Positions 35,475 to 47,497 are shown, counted from the stretch's first letter. The stretch is 64,000 bases of DNA from Capsicum annuum (GCF_002878395.1 NC_061115.1:155724014-155788013), one strand, 5' to 3'. Notes: a model not told the origin generated them from the letters alone. Numbers and translations: made by a program.

Positions 35475-36371
35475 TCATTCTATTTCCCGGACAGGACAAT
35501 CCCTAGTCTGATGATAAATCTTACCATACTTGTAGCATCTATTTTGATTGTCATTGGAATATTTCTTGTTACTTGTTCCCTTCTTATTTTTAAAGAATTT
35601 GCTGAAGTTCTTTGTTATGAAGGCAACTTGTTCCTTGTCAAGTTCAATTTCTTCATCACTATCTGAAGCCTTAAAAGCCAAGATTTTTTCAGGAACTTCT
35701 TGATCTTTAGTTCCGTCAATTTCTATTTCATAAGTCCTTAGGTTCCCTACTAGTTCATCCAGTGTCGTACCTGTGAGATCCTTTGCTTCCTTAATAGCAG
35801 TCACTTTAACATTCCATTTTGATTTTAGTGGTACCCTCAGCACCTTTTCAACTAGTTCCTCAACACTAATAACCTTTCACAAGGAAGTCAACTTATTTGT
35901 CAATGCATTAAGCCTTTTCATCATTTCATGCAAGGATTTATTCTACTTCATCTTAAAAGCTTCATATTCAGTAAAAAGAAAAGCAATCCTAACTTTTCTT
36001 ACCTGAAAGTACCCTCATGTGCATTAACCAGAGCATCCAAAATTTGATTAGCCATGGTTTAGTTTGACACTTTGTTGTACTCAGTCGGTCCTAGTCCACT
36101 AACTAAGATGTTCTTAGCCTTAGAATTTTTTTAATGGCACTAAGTCATCAACAGTAAATTCACTTCTTACCTTCTGATCTTGTTTACCATCAACCAACTT
36201 CATTGGAATAGTAGTACCATCGGTGATCCTATCCCATAATTTGTAGTCCTACCATTAACTGAACATTTCCATCCTGTCTTTCCACAAGATAAAGTGAGAA
36301 CCATCAAAGAGTGGAGGTCTAGTAGTTGACAAACCTTAACTGTGACTAGTAGGAGATGCGGAATTCATCAT
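35475..36371 (-). pseudogene. Copia gag (UBN2/DUF4219 type) with damaged zinc knuckle
   Basis: The structural protein of the virus-like particle. The likely start is the ATG pair at 36,371-36,366, only about 45 bp from the PBS. FDGSHFILWKDRMEMF (about 36,310-36,265) is the copia gag N-terminal hallmark. DYKLWDRITDG, SLHEMMKRLNALTNKLTSL and DLTGTTLDELVGNLRTYE follow in order. The nucleocapsid knuckle reads CYKYGKIYHQTRDC near 35,510, where the second Cys is replaced by Tyr (family CxxCGxxGH). Stops near 36,100 and 35,860 and frame shifts split the protein. It lies directly downstream of the 5' LTR and PBS. Confidence 0.85.
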
Positions 36372-36413
36372 AGTGATATTTTCTTAGGTGGTAGCCTTAT
36401 TTAAGAAAATATC

Positions 36414-36425
36414 ACTCTGATATCA
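36414..36425 (-). other. Primer binding site of the copia element
   Basis: The minus strand reads TGATATCAGAGT, one base from the TGGTATCAGAGT iMet-type site. It sits 2 bp inside the LTR edge at 36,428 and sets the 5' end of the copia element. Confidence 0.75.
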
Positions 36426-36427
36426 CT

Positions 36428-36443
36428 CGTTAGAGTGCATGCC
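36428..36443 (-). repeat. Left stub of the copia 5' LTR, cut by the chromovirus
   Basis: The 16 bp CGTTAGAGTGCATGCC match the first 16 bp of the intact LTR at 20,110 apart from two transitions. The chromovirus LTR begins at the next base, and copia LTR sequence resumes beyond 46,405. The last five bases ATGCC are the left target duplication (right copy GTGCC, 46,406-46,410). Confidence 0.85.
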
Positions 36444-38952
36444 TGTAACACAATGAAATCTAGTTCCTGGGATGCCAAATGGTGCTCCAAACTATAAGAA
36501 GTCCTAAGCTAACCCTGGCTGCCTTCTAACACATCTGAATCTCATCATAGGGAAATATAGGTATAAAATCATGATAAAATGTAGAAAACTATCTTAATAT
36601 ATCTGAAAGTACTAGTCTCATCAATCTAATTAAACAAAAACTAAAAAGTCCGAATAAGGCAACTGAGATCTAACACTGAATCTGGTAGTACGACAAGCTC
36701 TTCTACATGAATCTAGGGAGTCACTAGGAAAGGCCCCAGCTGACTCAAACTATCTAAAATAAATAAAGGGATATCTACTAATAAACTAAAACATGAAAAG
36801 ATAAGTCCTCGAACTATGAGGACTCACCGACTGTAGGGATATAGATAAGATGCTCGAAAATCACTGTTGTTGCTGAGACTGAGCACCTGAACCTACATTA
36901 TGAGACAATGTGGCACATAGAAATATATGTGGATCAGTACTTTGATGATGTACTAAGTATATGGGGGTGCATGCAATAAGTAACCAATATCACCACACTT
37001 TATAAAATCGTTCATGCTAAATGTAAATGACTCACATAAGCTTTAGTTAATCAGAAATCTGAAAGTCAAAATCAGGAATAACAAAGCATATAGTATAAAT
37101 CTTATGAGTCATTACTCTTAGTTCTGAAAACTATATTCTGTTCTTATTCTTAAATCAAATCTGAAAACTTAATCTGCAGAGGGATTCTTTCAAAGCGTTA
37201 GGGAATATATTCTTAACTATTAGACTGTAGTGATGATACTTTTAAAACTATTCTGAAAATGCTTACTATTAGGCTATCAAACTTTAGGAAAAATACTTTA
37301 TTTGAAAAGCTATATATCTTATTCTAGCAGGGACGTTCTCTTAACAAACATAAACCATGTGAGTTACATGGAGTCTAACGTCTTGACCTCTTAAGGAGGA
37401 AACCTCACGTTAAGAAGAGGTGTTATACTCTTGCCAGGGAGTATAACCTAATCCAGGTAATTTATCACAAGCTAAATCTATCATCCATATAAATGAGAAT
37501 AATCCGAGTCTGTACCTATGTTGGCTACGTACTTCTGTAGAAGATAGGGCACGCTAATAACACACTTCCCACTCAGTGCTAAATACTACGCCCTGATTTG
37601 TATGCTCAAAACCATGGGAAATCCACTTCTTAAAAGTAGCATAAGCATTTATATGAAAAACCATTTACGCACTGACTCTAGTAAGTTTGTAAATAAAACT
37701 ATTTTGAGTTTCTGTAAACTATAAAATCTGTTGTAGATTCCAAAGCTAAACAATGGTCAAAAGATCAAAGTTGTATTGAAAACTGTAAATAATCTTGCTC
37801 ATAAGATGCTTATAACACCAACTTTCTTGAAATCACAATAATCAATCTTGGATAATAGTCCTTGCTTCAATAATTTCAAGATAATGGCTTTAACTAACAA
37901 TATCATGATCAATTCAATTGAAAAACTATAAACAATATCTCAAATCATGCTCGTGGTATTCAAAATCATAAAAGAGCATTCTTTAACTCAAAATAAACAT
38001 GGGATTTCATAATTCAATCATATCATACTCAAAATCATCTATAAGATACTATAGGTGTAAACCCAAATTTCAAATCACAAGAAATTTATTGAAAAACATA
38101 ACTTTGGGCATAAGGACACAATATTTATTCTTTTTCAAACCCCACATACCTTAATTTGATTATCTTTGATGAAAACTTAGATCTTGAATTCCTATTGATG
38201 CTTAGGGGATGATTTCTTAGTGCTCTTGTATTGGGAAATCTCAATCTTGAATTGTCTTGGAGAATTAATGGAGGAATCTTAGATTTCTTGAGGAGGAAGT
38301 TGATGAACTAGGGTTTTGCTTTGAGAGGGAATAATGAACAAAGCATAATGTGCTTTGAAATATGCTTAATCTTATATTTTTGAATGGATTGGGGGTTGGG
38401 AGAATAACTAAAATGCCCTCTTTAAACCCCCAAACAAAACTGAAAAATGCAACATTTTGCAAACTGGGTGGCCACTGCGATGCACCATAATTGCAGTGGC
38501 TCACTGGAATCTGGATGAACGGGAAATGGGCTCCCTCCGCAATGCGCCACAATTTTGGAGTCCTTATGATTGTCATTTTGACCACTGGCGTGATGCGCCA
38601 GTATCATGAGGTCTTACTGGAAATTGCCAAATGGGAAATTAGGCCTCTACACCATGCGCCAAGATCATGGGGCCTCTCTAAAAATTGACAATTGCGATAT
38701 TACGCTTCTCCTCGATGTGCTAAGGGCCCAAATGATATTGTTTTTATGACTGAAACTTAAAATAGCCATAACTTCTTACCTGATTATCAAATTTAGACGA
38801 ATCTTATATTGTTGGAAAGTTAATACAATTTCCTACGTCATGGAATCTCCAAATCTAAAGAATTCCACACGAAATAAATAATATTCATCTTAGAAGCTAT
38901 CCCTTAACATTATAGGGATGGATTCTAGCTATAAAAGGTACAGGGTATCACA
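36444..38952 (-). repeat. 3' LTR of the Tekay-like chromovirus
   Basis: 2,509 bp, TGTAACAC...ATCACA, paired with 43,900-46,405 (2,506 bp). By-eye identity in the stretches compared is about 85%. In minus orientation: start TGTGATACCCTGTACC, CpG-rich U3 module at 38,470-38,720, a TATA-like AAAATATAAG at 38,371-38,380, leader with AAACCCTAGTTCATCAAC, and a splice-donor-like AAGGTATGTGGGG at 38,140-38,152. The sequence is shared, truncated, with the element at 61.6-64 kb. Confidence 0.9.
38371..38380 (-). promoter_or_regulatory. TATA-like box of the chromovirus LTR
   Basis: Minus-strand AAAATATAAG lies between the CpG module and the leader with AAACCCTAG, the position expected for the LTR core promoter. 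The equivalent site in the 5' LTR (about 45,822) is altered to AAGATAGAAG, which would weaken the copy that drives transcription. Confidence 0.4.
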
Positions 38953-38954
38953 AT

Positions 38955-38967
38955 ATCTCCCCCTTGG
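38955..38967 (-). other. Polypurine tract of the chromovirus
   Basis: Minus strand CCAAGGGGGAGAT directly before the LTR start TGTGATACC, with two bases between. This is the best preserved such tract in the window. Confidence 0.8.
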
Positions 38968-39169
38968 AAATATTCATCCTTGAATATGGCTAGTTTAGCT
39001 GAAATTTATGAGTCTAAAAATATAAGATAGCATGCACAACTGAAGTGAACCGAATAACTAAATCTAAATCATTTTGATCTTCTGAGTAACTCCGTAAGTT
39101 TTTAAACTTACATGAGGACAACTATATAGCTGAATATATTATTAGAAAAGAAATGAATCATGGAAGATT

Positions 39170-39475
39170 ATTACCTTTGGCTAAATCTAAGGTTTTGGAG
39201 AAGAAGTGAGGGTACTTAGCTCTGATGTCTACTTCCGCCTCCCAAGTAGCACCCTCAATGGATTGATTCCACCAAAGAACTTTGACAAAGGGAACTTCTT
39301 TGTTCCTTAGTCTACAGATCTGATGATCTAAAATCTCAGATGGAATCTCTTTTTATGAAAGGTTGTTCTGAATTTCTGAGCTTTCTAAAGGAACTACAAT
39401 GGTGGAGTCACTGATGCACATTTTAAGCATATAGATGTGGAATACAACATGAATGGCAGACAATTCTGCGGGCAA
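39170..39475 (-). pseudogene. Chromovirus integrase tail with chromodomain
   Basis: Read on the minus strand, PAELSAIHVVFHIYML is followed by ILDHQICRLRNKEV, VKVLWWNQSIEGATWEAE and KYPHFF. The last part has the form of the Tekay/Del chromodomain (VLWRN...EATWE), which tethers integrase to chromatin, in these elements mostly heterochromatin. It is contiguous with the reading frame upstream at 39,913-39,476 apart from a stop at 39,475 and a few more. It is the feature that places the element among chromoviruses. The chromodomain call is from memory of the family. Confidence 0.7.
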
Positions 39476-40520
39476 CTAAAGCTCACAAAATACTTTCCTC
39501 ACACAACTCAAAATTCTATAACGGCCAACATACCGGGGACTAAGATTTCCCTTCTTGCCAAACCACTGCATCCTTTTCATGGGTGAAATCTTCAAATACA
39601 ACACATCACCAACTCCAAAATCTAGTTCCTTTCTTCTCACATCTGCATAGGATTTTTGACAAATTTGGGATACTTTCATTCTCTCTATAATAAGCTTAAC
39701 TTTCTCCATAGCTTTAAACACTGAATTAGGCCCAAGCAAAGTGGTCTTACCCACTTCAAACCAACCTATGAGTGATCTATATCTCCTCTCATAAAGAGCT
39801 TGAAAAGGAGCCATCTGAATGCTAGCATGATAACTTTTATTATAAGCGAATTCAATCAATGGAAAATGCTTATCCCAACTTCCTTTGAAATTAAGAGCAC
39901 ATGCCCTCAACATATCTTCTAAATTCTGAATGGTCCTCTCTACCTGACCATCTATTTACGAATGAAAATATGAACTAAGATGAACTTGGGTACTAAGACC
40001 CTTCTAAAAATCATTCCAAAACTGAGAGGTAAACTAAGCACCCCGATCTGAAATGATAGACAAGGGAACTCCATGCAATCTGACTAACTCTCGGATATAT
40101 AACTTAGCATAATCCTTAGTTTTATAAGACGTGTGAACTAGCAATAAATGCACTAACTTAGTGAATCTGTTTATAATAACCTAAATCGAATCATATTGCC
40201 GACGCGATTGGGGTAAGCTAGTCACAAAATCCATATTCACCTCTTCCTACTTCTAAGTGGGGATACCAAACTCTTGCAACGTACCACCAGGTCTTTGGTG
40301 CTCTAACTTAATCTAATCACAAGTTGTACACTTTGCTACAAATTCTACTATATCTTTCTTCATACCAATCCACTAATAGATTTCCTGCAAATCACAATAC
40401 ATCTTGGTAGCACCGGGATGAATAGAATAACGTACACCATGAGCTTCAGCGATAATTCTCCACCTCAAATCATCAACACATGGCACACACAATCTACTTT
40501 GGTGTCTCAACACACCATAT
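39476..40520 (-). pseudogene. Chromovirus integrase, catalytic and C-terminal parts
   Basis: Ty3/gypsy integrase remains: zinc-binding and linker sequence with CTTCDQIKLEHQRPGG near 40,330, then core motifs MDFVTSLPQSRR (family Asp in xDFV), LHGVPLSIISDRG (second Asp, intact) and GQVERTIQNLEDML (Glu, intact). An open 145-codon stretch continues with FKGSWDKHFPLIEFAYN, FGVGDVLYLKISPMKR and GNLSPRYVGRYRIL. Stops near 40,250, 40,190, 40,030 and 39,960 disable the upstream part. In this family the enzyme joins the element to DNA and is aimed by the chromodomain downstream. Confidence 0.85.
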
Positions 40521-41033
40521 CCCCCTTGGGAGAAAACCTCTAACTTTTGGTCTTTGATTGATTCCTTCAGTTTGATTAAACTAGAATCTATATCTTTTTT
40601 TTCCTCTACTTCTAAAACTAGGGAAGATTCAGAACTGCTCTGAACCTAAACATTCCCTTCAAGCTGAATCAACCAACCTAACACCCAATGTAGTAAAACG
40701 ATGAACTTCTCGAACTAATTATTTCTTAACATTTTACACAAGAGCAACACTACCTATAAACAACCTGCTAAGGGCATCTGCCACTATATTGGCCTTGCAC
40801 GGATGGTACAACATACTCATGTCATAATCCTTCAACAACTCTAACCACCTTTTTTGGAAGAGATTCAACTACATCTAAGTAAATATATATTGCAAACTTT
40901 TGTGGTCTATGAATACATCAACATGAACACTATACAATTATTTTCTTTAGATTTGTAAAAAAAATACCACTGCAGCTAATTCCAGGTCATAGGTTGGGTA
41001 ATTCATTTCATGAGGCTTTAACTTTCTAGAGGC

Positions 41034-41262
41034 TTAAGATATAACCTTACCTCTTTGCATTAACACATAACCCAAGCCAACTCTAAAGGTATCATAATAC
41101 ACCACAAAACCATCGGTACCATCAGGTAATGCTAGAACTGGGGCTGAAGTGAGTGAAGTCTTCAACACTCTTCTCGCAAGAATCTGACCAAAGTAACTTA
41201 ACTTTCTTTTTGGCAAATCTAGACATAGGTAATGCAATAGACGAGAAACCTTCAACAAAACA
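41034..41262 (-). pseudogene. Chromovirus RNase H domain, decayed
   Basis: Starts within the RT connection and reads LTSAPVLALPDGTDGFVVYYDTF, then [14 protein letters not shown]. The family has VVYCDAS at this point, so Cys, Ala and Ser are changed, while the first catalytic Asp is kept (YYDTF). A stop cuts the frame at 41,034, before ASRQLK. The downstream RNase H and integrase zinc region to about 40,520 is present but full of stops. Confidence 0.85.
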
Positions 41263-41265
41263 ACA

Positions 41266-42031
41266 TTAATAGCTAGCTAGACCCAAGAAACTCCTAATAT
41301 TTGATGGAGAGATAGGTCTAGGCCAATTTCTTACAACTTCTGTCTTCTGGGGATCAACTCTAATGCAATCGGCGGAAATAATATGACTGAGAAAGGCTAA
41401 TGATCTTAGCCAAAATTCACACTTGCTGAATTTGGCGAATAATTGATGATATCTAAGAGTTTGCAGGACAATTCTAAGATGGTATGCATGGCCATCCTCT
41501 CTACGAGAGTACACAAGGATGTCATCTATGAATACTATGCCAAACATGTCTAGATATTGTTTAAGCACTCGATTCATGAGGTCTATGAAAACTGCTGGGG
41601 AATTGGTTAGCCCAAAAGACATGAATAGAAACTCAAAATAACCATAGCGGGTTCTAAAGGCAGTCTTCGAAATGTCACATTCCCTTACTTTCACCTTACA
41701 ATTGATCAAACAAGTCATCAATTCTAAGAAGAGGATACTTGTTATTGACTGTGACCTTATTTAGCTGACGATATTCAATGCACATATGCAAAGAACCATC
41801 TTTCTTTTACACGAATAGGTTTGGAACATCTTATGGAGAAATACTAAGCCTTATGAAACCTATATCTAAAAGATCTTTGAGTTGCTCTTTCAAATCTTTA
41901 AGCTCTATGGGAGCCATATGATTTGGTGGGATAGAAATAGGCTGAGTATCTGGGAGAAGGTCAATACTGAATTCTATCTCTCTATCGGGTGGTACCCCTG
42001 GGAGATCTTCTGAAAAAACATCTGGAAACAT
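41266..42031 (-). pseudogene. Chromovirus reverse transcriptase
   Basis: The RT begins at about 42,031 with [18 protein letters not shown] and [16 protein letters not shown], the lead-in to the fingers. After a gap with stops and frameshifts (41,830-41,720, where LFVxKKDGS and the NK/TIKNKYP blocks should be), an open 151-codon stretch carries [33 protein letters not shown] and [22 protein letters not shown] is the catalytic motif and is intact. [19 protein letters not shown] and [16 protein letters not shown] follow. It copies the genomic RNA. The frame is broken at several points. Confidence 0.92.
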
Positions 42032-42299
42032 ATTTACTACATCAACTGACTGAACTTTTAGGGTCTTAGACTTAGTATCTTTAACTCAAACTAGATGATA
42101 AATGAAACATTTGGATATCAAATTTTTGGCCTTAATATAAGATATTAAATGCTTCTTGGGAGATACTAAATAACCGAACCACTCAAAATTTGGCTCATCT
42201 AGAAACTAAAACTTTACCACTCGGGTTCCACAATCTATAGAAGCATAATAAGAATGGATCCAATCCATACCAAGAATAAAATCAAAATCAACCATATCT

Positions 42300-42730
42300 A
42301 ACTCTATCATGTCTGTAACATGACTTTATGAAGGACAGTGATAGGACACTTTTATAGATTTTCTTAGCAACAACTTACTCACATACTAGGGTAGAAACCA
42401 AGAGAGGTTTGGGAATCTTTTCAGAACTTATCTAAAAAATCATAGCAACTAACTGGTGACATAAGAAAAACTTGACCCATGGTCTAATAATGCATAGACA
42501 TCGAAATGGAAGACACAAAGTATACCAGTAATAATATCTGGGGAATCTTCCTGCTCCTGGCGTGAGAGTAAAACATAATTTATTCTAAAAGTGACTGCTA
42601 GTAGTACTAGATGATATGCCCTGAGGAGAAGCTGGTACACTATTAGCCTGAGTTTGAGGATGACCATCCTTATTCCCTGCTAGCATACGAGCACTCTTTG
42701 ATTCTATGACCTTGCTGGCCATATCGATAA
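42300..42730 (-). pseudogene. Chromovirus aspartic protease relic
   Basis: An open 72-codon stretch ends with SPDIITGILCVFHFDVYAL and LDHGSSFSYVTS. The family site is LLDPGATHSFVS, so the motif around the catalytic Asp is LDHGSS, with Pro changed to His. It lies between the gag zinc knuckle (about 42,720) and RT. The region from 42,300 to 42,032 linking it to RT has stops and IL-GMDW-like pieces (MDWIHSYYASIDC in another frame near 42,250). Confidence 0.75.
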
Positions 42731-43700
42731 CAACCTCTGTATCCCGCTAGACACTCACCAGGATGATTTTTGTCACACCTAGCAAAATAAAGATAACTGG
42801 GCCTACCACTCATACTATTCTAAGATATGGAAATAGAAGACCTACGCTATTATTCTTGCCTATTTCTAGGTGCAGAAGGACTGGCTGAAGAAGGTGCAGG
42901 CATAGATGAATGATTTTGATACTGTGAACGATTTCTTTCTTGAGACCTATTTTGACCATGATCAAACTGCCCTGCTCTAGCCCTCTTATTTACTCTCTCC
43001 TTCCTTTATCTTTTATGCCACAATCTACTGAGCATGCATCATCAATCTAGAAAGATCCATGTTTCTATTAAACATAGCAGTCCTGCACTCCTTAACTACC
43101 AACCCAGACACACCAGTCACAAACTTATTCATGCTTAACCTAGGGTTAGCCATCTGATCAGAGGCATTCTTAGACAACTGGTTGAACTTGAGGCAATAGT
43201 CAGGTTCATTATCTTAGCTTCCCATATCTCAAGTGTGAAGAATTTGTCTTGAAATGCATCCTAAAATATCTATCAAGTCATAGGGGATGCATTATCCCCT
43301 TTACTCTTCTTCCACATCACCACCCAGTCATAGGCAACATCCTTCAACTATTGGATGATAATTCTACACTCTCTTCTTCAGAAACATGAATAATTTGGGT
43401 GATTTTCTTTACCTTATCAAGATATAGCTGTTGGTCCTTACCTGCTTTCGACCTAAAGAATTCTGATGGGTTTATTCTCATAAAGTCTCAAATTCTGGCT
43501 ATGGCTAAATCCATATCCTACTGAGAAGGGACTACAGCCCAATGATTACCTTGAACATTAGCAGTCACATCTTGGGCTAGTGACTTAAAAGCTACCCGAA
43601 ACTCTGCATGTGACACATTCTTATTCAAATAATTTGCGGGCTGAGGTGGCTTGTTATTATTTCTGTGGGCATTAGCTCAACGAGAAGGCAATTTTTGTCA
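42700..43700 (-). pseudogene. Chromovirus gag, decayed
   Basis: Gag is read from about 43,690 with NKPPQPANYLNKNVSHAEFR, DVTANVQGN and ARI-DFMRINPSEFFRSKAG, then DQQLYLDKVKKI. The capsid part has DQMANPRLSMNKFVTGVSG in pieces. The C-terminal part has RNRSQYQNHSSMPAPSSAS. The zinc knuckle near 42,720 reads CYRYGQQGHRIKECSY, where the family has CxxCG: the second Cys is Tyr, the same change as in the copia gag. Several stops are TAG or TAA in place of CAG, TGG or CAA codons. Confidence 0.8.
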
Positions 43701-43880
43701 TAAAAGAGCATAAGTTAATAGCAGATAACGATAGTTGTAAGCACTATAGATTATGAAAGAAAGAGTGGATTTTCCTAAAATACTTGATAGACTATTACTC
43801 ATAGATATGGCGCACTTCACACCAATGATCAAGACTCTACGTAATGCAGCTTATTTGGTTCCTTAGGACTCTCTAAACCT

Positions 43881-43897
43881 TAGGATTTGATACCAAG
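43881..43897 (-). other. Primer binding site of the chromovirus
   Basis: Minus strand CTTGGTATCAAATCCTA: the iMet-type core TGGTATCA is kept and the following GAGCC has changed to AATCC. It lies 2-3 bp from the 5' LTR edge at 43,900. Confidence 0.75.
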
Positions 43898-43899
43898 TT

Positions 43900-46405
43900 T
43901 GTAAATCCCTAAAATTTAATTCCTGGGATGCCACATGATGCTCTGAAATACAAGTAGTCCTGAGCTAACCTTGGTTGTGTGCTAACATATATGAATCTCA
44001 AGGGAAATAAATGTATAAAATCATGATAAAATGCAGAAAACTATCTAAATATATCTGAAAGTACTAAGCTCATCAATCTGATTAAAAAAATACTAAAAAG
44101 TGTAAAAAAGACAACTGAGATCTAAGACTGAATTTGGTAGTTTGGCAAGCCTCTACTATATGATCCTAGAGAGTCACTAGGACAGGCCCCAGCTAACTCA
44201 ATCTGTCTGAAATAAAGAAAAGGACATCTAATAATAAACTGAAACATGAATAGCTAAGTCCTCAAACTATAATGACTCACCAATTGTAGGGATATAGATG
44301 AGATGCTCAAAAATCATTGTCGCTGCTGAGACTGAGCACTTGATCCTACATTATGAGATAATGTAGCACATAGACATATATGTGGATTAATAATTTGTTG
44401 ATGTACTGAGTAATGGGGGTGCATACATTACTAACCAATATCATCACATTTTATAAAATCATGCATGCTAAATGTAAATGACTCATATAATCTTGAGTAA
44501 ATCTAAAATCTGAAAGTTAAAATCATAAATAACAAGGCATATAGTATTAATATTGTGAGTCATTACACTTAGTTCTGAAACTATATTCTGTTCTTATTCT
44601 TAAATCATATCTGAAAACTTATCCTGCAAGGGAATTCTTTCAAAGCTTTAGGGAATATATTCTTAATTGTTAGATTGTAGAGATGATACTTTTAAAAATA
44701 TTCTGAAAAATTCATACTATTAGGCTGTCAGACTTTAGGGAAAATGCTTTATTTGAAAAGTTGTATATCTTTTTCTAATAGGGAGGTTCTCTTAACCAAC
44801 ATAAACCATATGAGCTACATGGAGTCCAATGTCTTGACTTTCTAAGGATGAAACCTCACATTGGCGACAGGTATCATATTCTTGCCAAGGAGTATAACCT
44901 AATCCAGGAGATCGATTATAAGCTAAATCTATCATCCATATAAATAGGAATAATCTGAGTCTGTACCTACATTGGCTACATATTTTTGTGGCAGAAAGGG
45001 AACGCTAATCTCATACTTCCCACTCGGTGCTAAATACTACTCCCTTTAAGATTTGTGTGCTCAAAACCATTGGAAATCCACTTCTTAAAACTAGCATAAG
45101 GATTTATGTGAAAAATAATTTATGCACTGACTTTAGTAAGTCTATGAACAAAACTGTTCTGAGTTTCTATAAACTATAAAATATATAGTGGATTCCAAAG
45201 CTAAACCAATGATCAAAAGATCAAAGTTGTATTGAAAACTATAAACAATCTTGCTCATAAGATGATTATAGCACCAACTTTCTTGAAATCACAATAATCA
45301 ATCTTGGATAATAATCCATGCTTCAATAATTTCAAAATAATGACTTTAAGTCACAATATCATGTTTAATTCAGTTGAAAAATTGTAAACAATGTCTTAAA
45401 CTATGCTCATGGTATTCAAAATCATAAAAGAGCATTCTTTAACTGAAATCAAACATTGGATTTCATAATTCAATCATATTATACTCAAAATCATCTATAA
45501 TATACTATGGTTGTAAACTCTAATTTCAAATTATAAGAAATTTATTGAAAAACATAACTTTTGACACAAGGACGGAAGATTTATCCTTGTTCAAACCCCA
45601 GATACCTTAATTTGATAATCTTTGATGAAAACTTGGATCTTGGATTCATATTAATGCTTAGGGGATTATTTCTTAGTGCTCTTTTATTGGGAAATCTCAA
45701 TATTGAATTGTCTTGGAGATTTAATGGAGGAATTTTAGATTTCTTGGGGAGAAAGTTGACGAACTAGGGTTTTGCTTTGAGAGGGAATGATGAATAAAGC
45801 ATAATGAGCTTTCAAATATACTTAATCTTCTATCTTTGGATGGATTGGGGGTTGAGAGAATGAACTAAATTCCCTCTTTAAACCCCAAACAAAACTAAAA
45901 AATACAATATTTTCTGAACTGGTGGCCACCGCGACGCACCATAATCACGGTGGCTCACTGGAATCTGGATGAATGGGAAATGGGATCCCTCCATGATGCG
46001 CCATAATCACAGAGCTCTTATGTTTGTCATTTTTACCACTGGCGCGATGCGTCAGTATCGCAAGATCTCACTAGAAATTGCCAAATGGGAAATTAGGCCT
46101 CTCTGCGATGCGCCAAGATCGCGAGGCCTCACTAGAAATTAAGAATTGTGATATTACGCTTCTCTGTGATGCGCTAAGGGCCCAAATGATGGTATTTTTC
46201 TGATTGGAACTTAAAATAGCCATGACTTCTTACCCGGTTATCGAATTTAGGTGAATAATATATCATTGAAAGCTAATTCAATTTCCTACGACATGGAAAG
46301 TCCAAATCTAAAGAATTCCATACGAAATAAATTATATTCAAATTGGAAGATATCCCTTAACATTCTAGGGACGGATTCTAGCTAGAAAAGGTATGGTGTA
46401 TTATA
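43900..46405 (-). repeat. 5' LTR of the Tekay-like chromovirus
   Basis: 2,506 bp against 2,509 bp in the 3' copy, so both are full length. In minus orientation it starts at 46,405 with TATAATACACC, in which the TG end has mutated. The CpG module lies at 45,930-46,190 with several GCGATGCGCC-type words, and the splice-donor-like site is at 45,597-45,609. The base after it starts the right target duplication GTGCC (46,406-46,410). Confidence 0.9.
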
Positions 46406-47293
46406 GTGCCCTACTGATTTTAGTGTTTTATTCTAATAGTTGCCTATCAGTGGAACAAGTCAGCTAACGTGGTTCGTACAAGTAAAATATGAAGACAATA
46501 TTTTTACGTGGAAAACATACGACTCAAGAAAGGTGTAAAAAACCACAACCTGTACCTCTATAGGATTTAGCCCTAACTTCACTAAAACACTTGAGCCTCA
46601 ACAATCAACAAATTACAACACTTCTCGTAAACTAGGAATTAAAACTTCTAACTCCTATTTCTACAATAACACAAATCTTCCCAAGATAAGTGTTCCCAAG
46701 TCTTCGAGTTCCCTAACTTGAAGACACAACTCTTAACTTAGTTTATATATCACTAAGACTAGAACTAAAACTCATTACAACTCAAATAACCAACCTATTA
46801 CACAAAGTCTATGACTTGCTAAGTAAAAGTCCAGGTTCTTCTTCAAGTTAGTGAACTGATTTACTGATTTATGCTTTTCTTGTTCGTGCATGAGTGAAAC
46901 TCTTGAATGTCATTCCTCATATTTAAGCCAACTCATGATTGAGTCCTTTAGATAATGTGCTCTTCTTTCTTCAATAGGACTTTTAGGTAGTTTCACTCCT
47001 TTCTGCAGTCTATCTCTTTGGCTGATACAATTCATCTACTTTATCTCCTAGTGTGGTAGGACTCATTGATCAACTCAATCTCTAAGTGTTTCATTTATTT
47101 TCCCTTCAAATCTTTTGTCGTATGTGATAAGTATTGAGAGCACATCTGAATTTCTTTGCTTATCCACTCCTGATTTCAACCACTTTAGTTTATTATCCAT
47201 CTTGCCTATGACTTCTCTTTCTTCTCTTGTGTGGACCATCTTGGACAAATGTTTCATTCTTATGTTCATCATCAAAACTTCAACTCCATAGGA
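46406..47293 (-). repeat. Right part of the copia 5' LTR
   Basis: Continues the 16-bp stub at 36,428-36,443: GTGCCCTACTGATTTTAGTG matches 20,125 onward. The two copies stay collinear to CAACTCC at about 47,287 (20,980 in the other LTR). The canonical TTAACA end is not visible, so the edge may be off by several bases. With the stub, the LTR is about 900 bp. A 75-codon open frame inside (47,075-47,302) is not a gene. Confidence 0.8.
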
Positions 47294-47492
47294 GAAATAC
47301 AATAGGCGACTCTAGATAACAAGGCATTATTGAGTACTGTAACAACTTCATTGTTGCATACTAACTTCTTTATATCTTTCTCCAACATCCCATTTTCCAA
47401 ATCTTCATCATTTTACTCCATGGCCTACTTGTAAAAAGAACTTAATGCAATAAAAAATGAATAACATCAAACAGTAGCTTTTAAATTTCTTC
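47294..47492 (-). other. Coding-like fragment beside the copia element, unrecognised
   Basis: On the minus strand about 46 codons are open from 47,412 to 47,273, running into the copia LTR edge. The composition (NDEDLENGMLEKDIKKLV, then a hydrophobic stretch VVTVLNNALLSRV) is that of a soluble helical protein. I do not recognise it. It may be part of the older sequence into which the copia element inserted. Confidence 0.35.
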
Positions 47493-47497
47493 TCATT

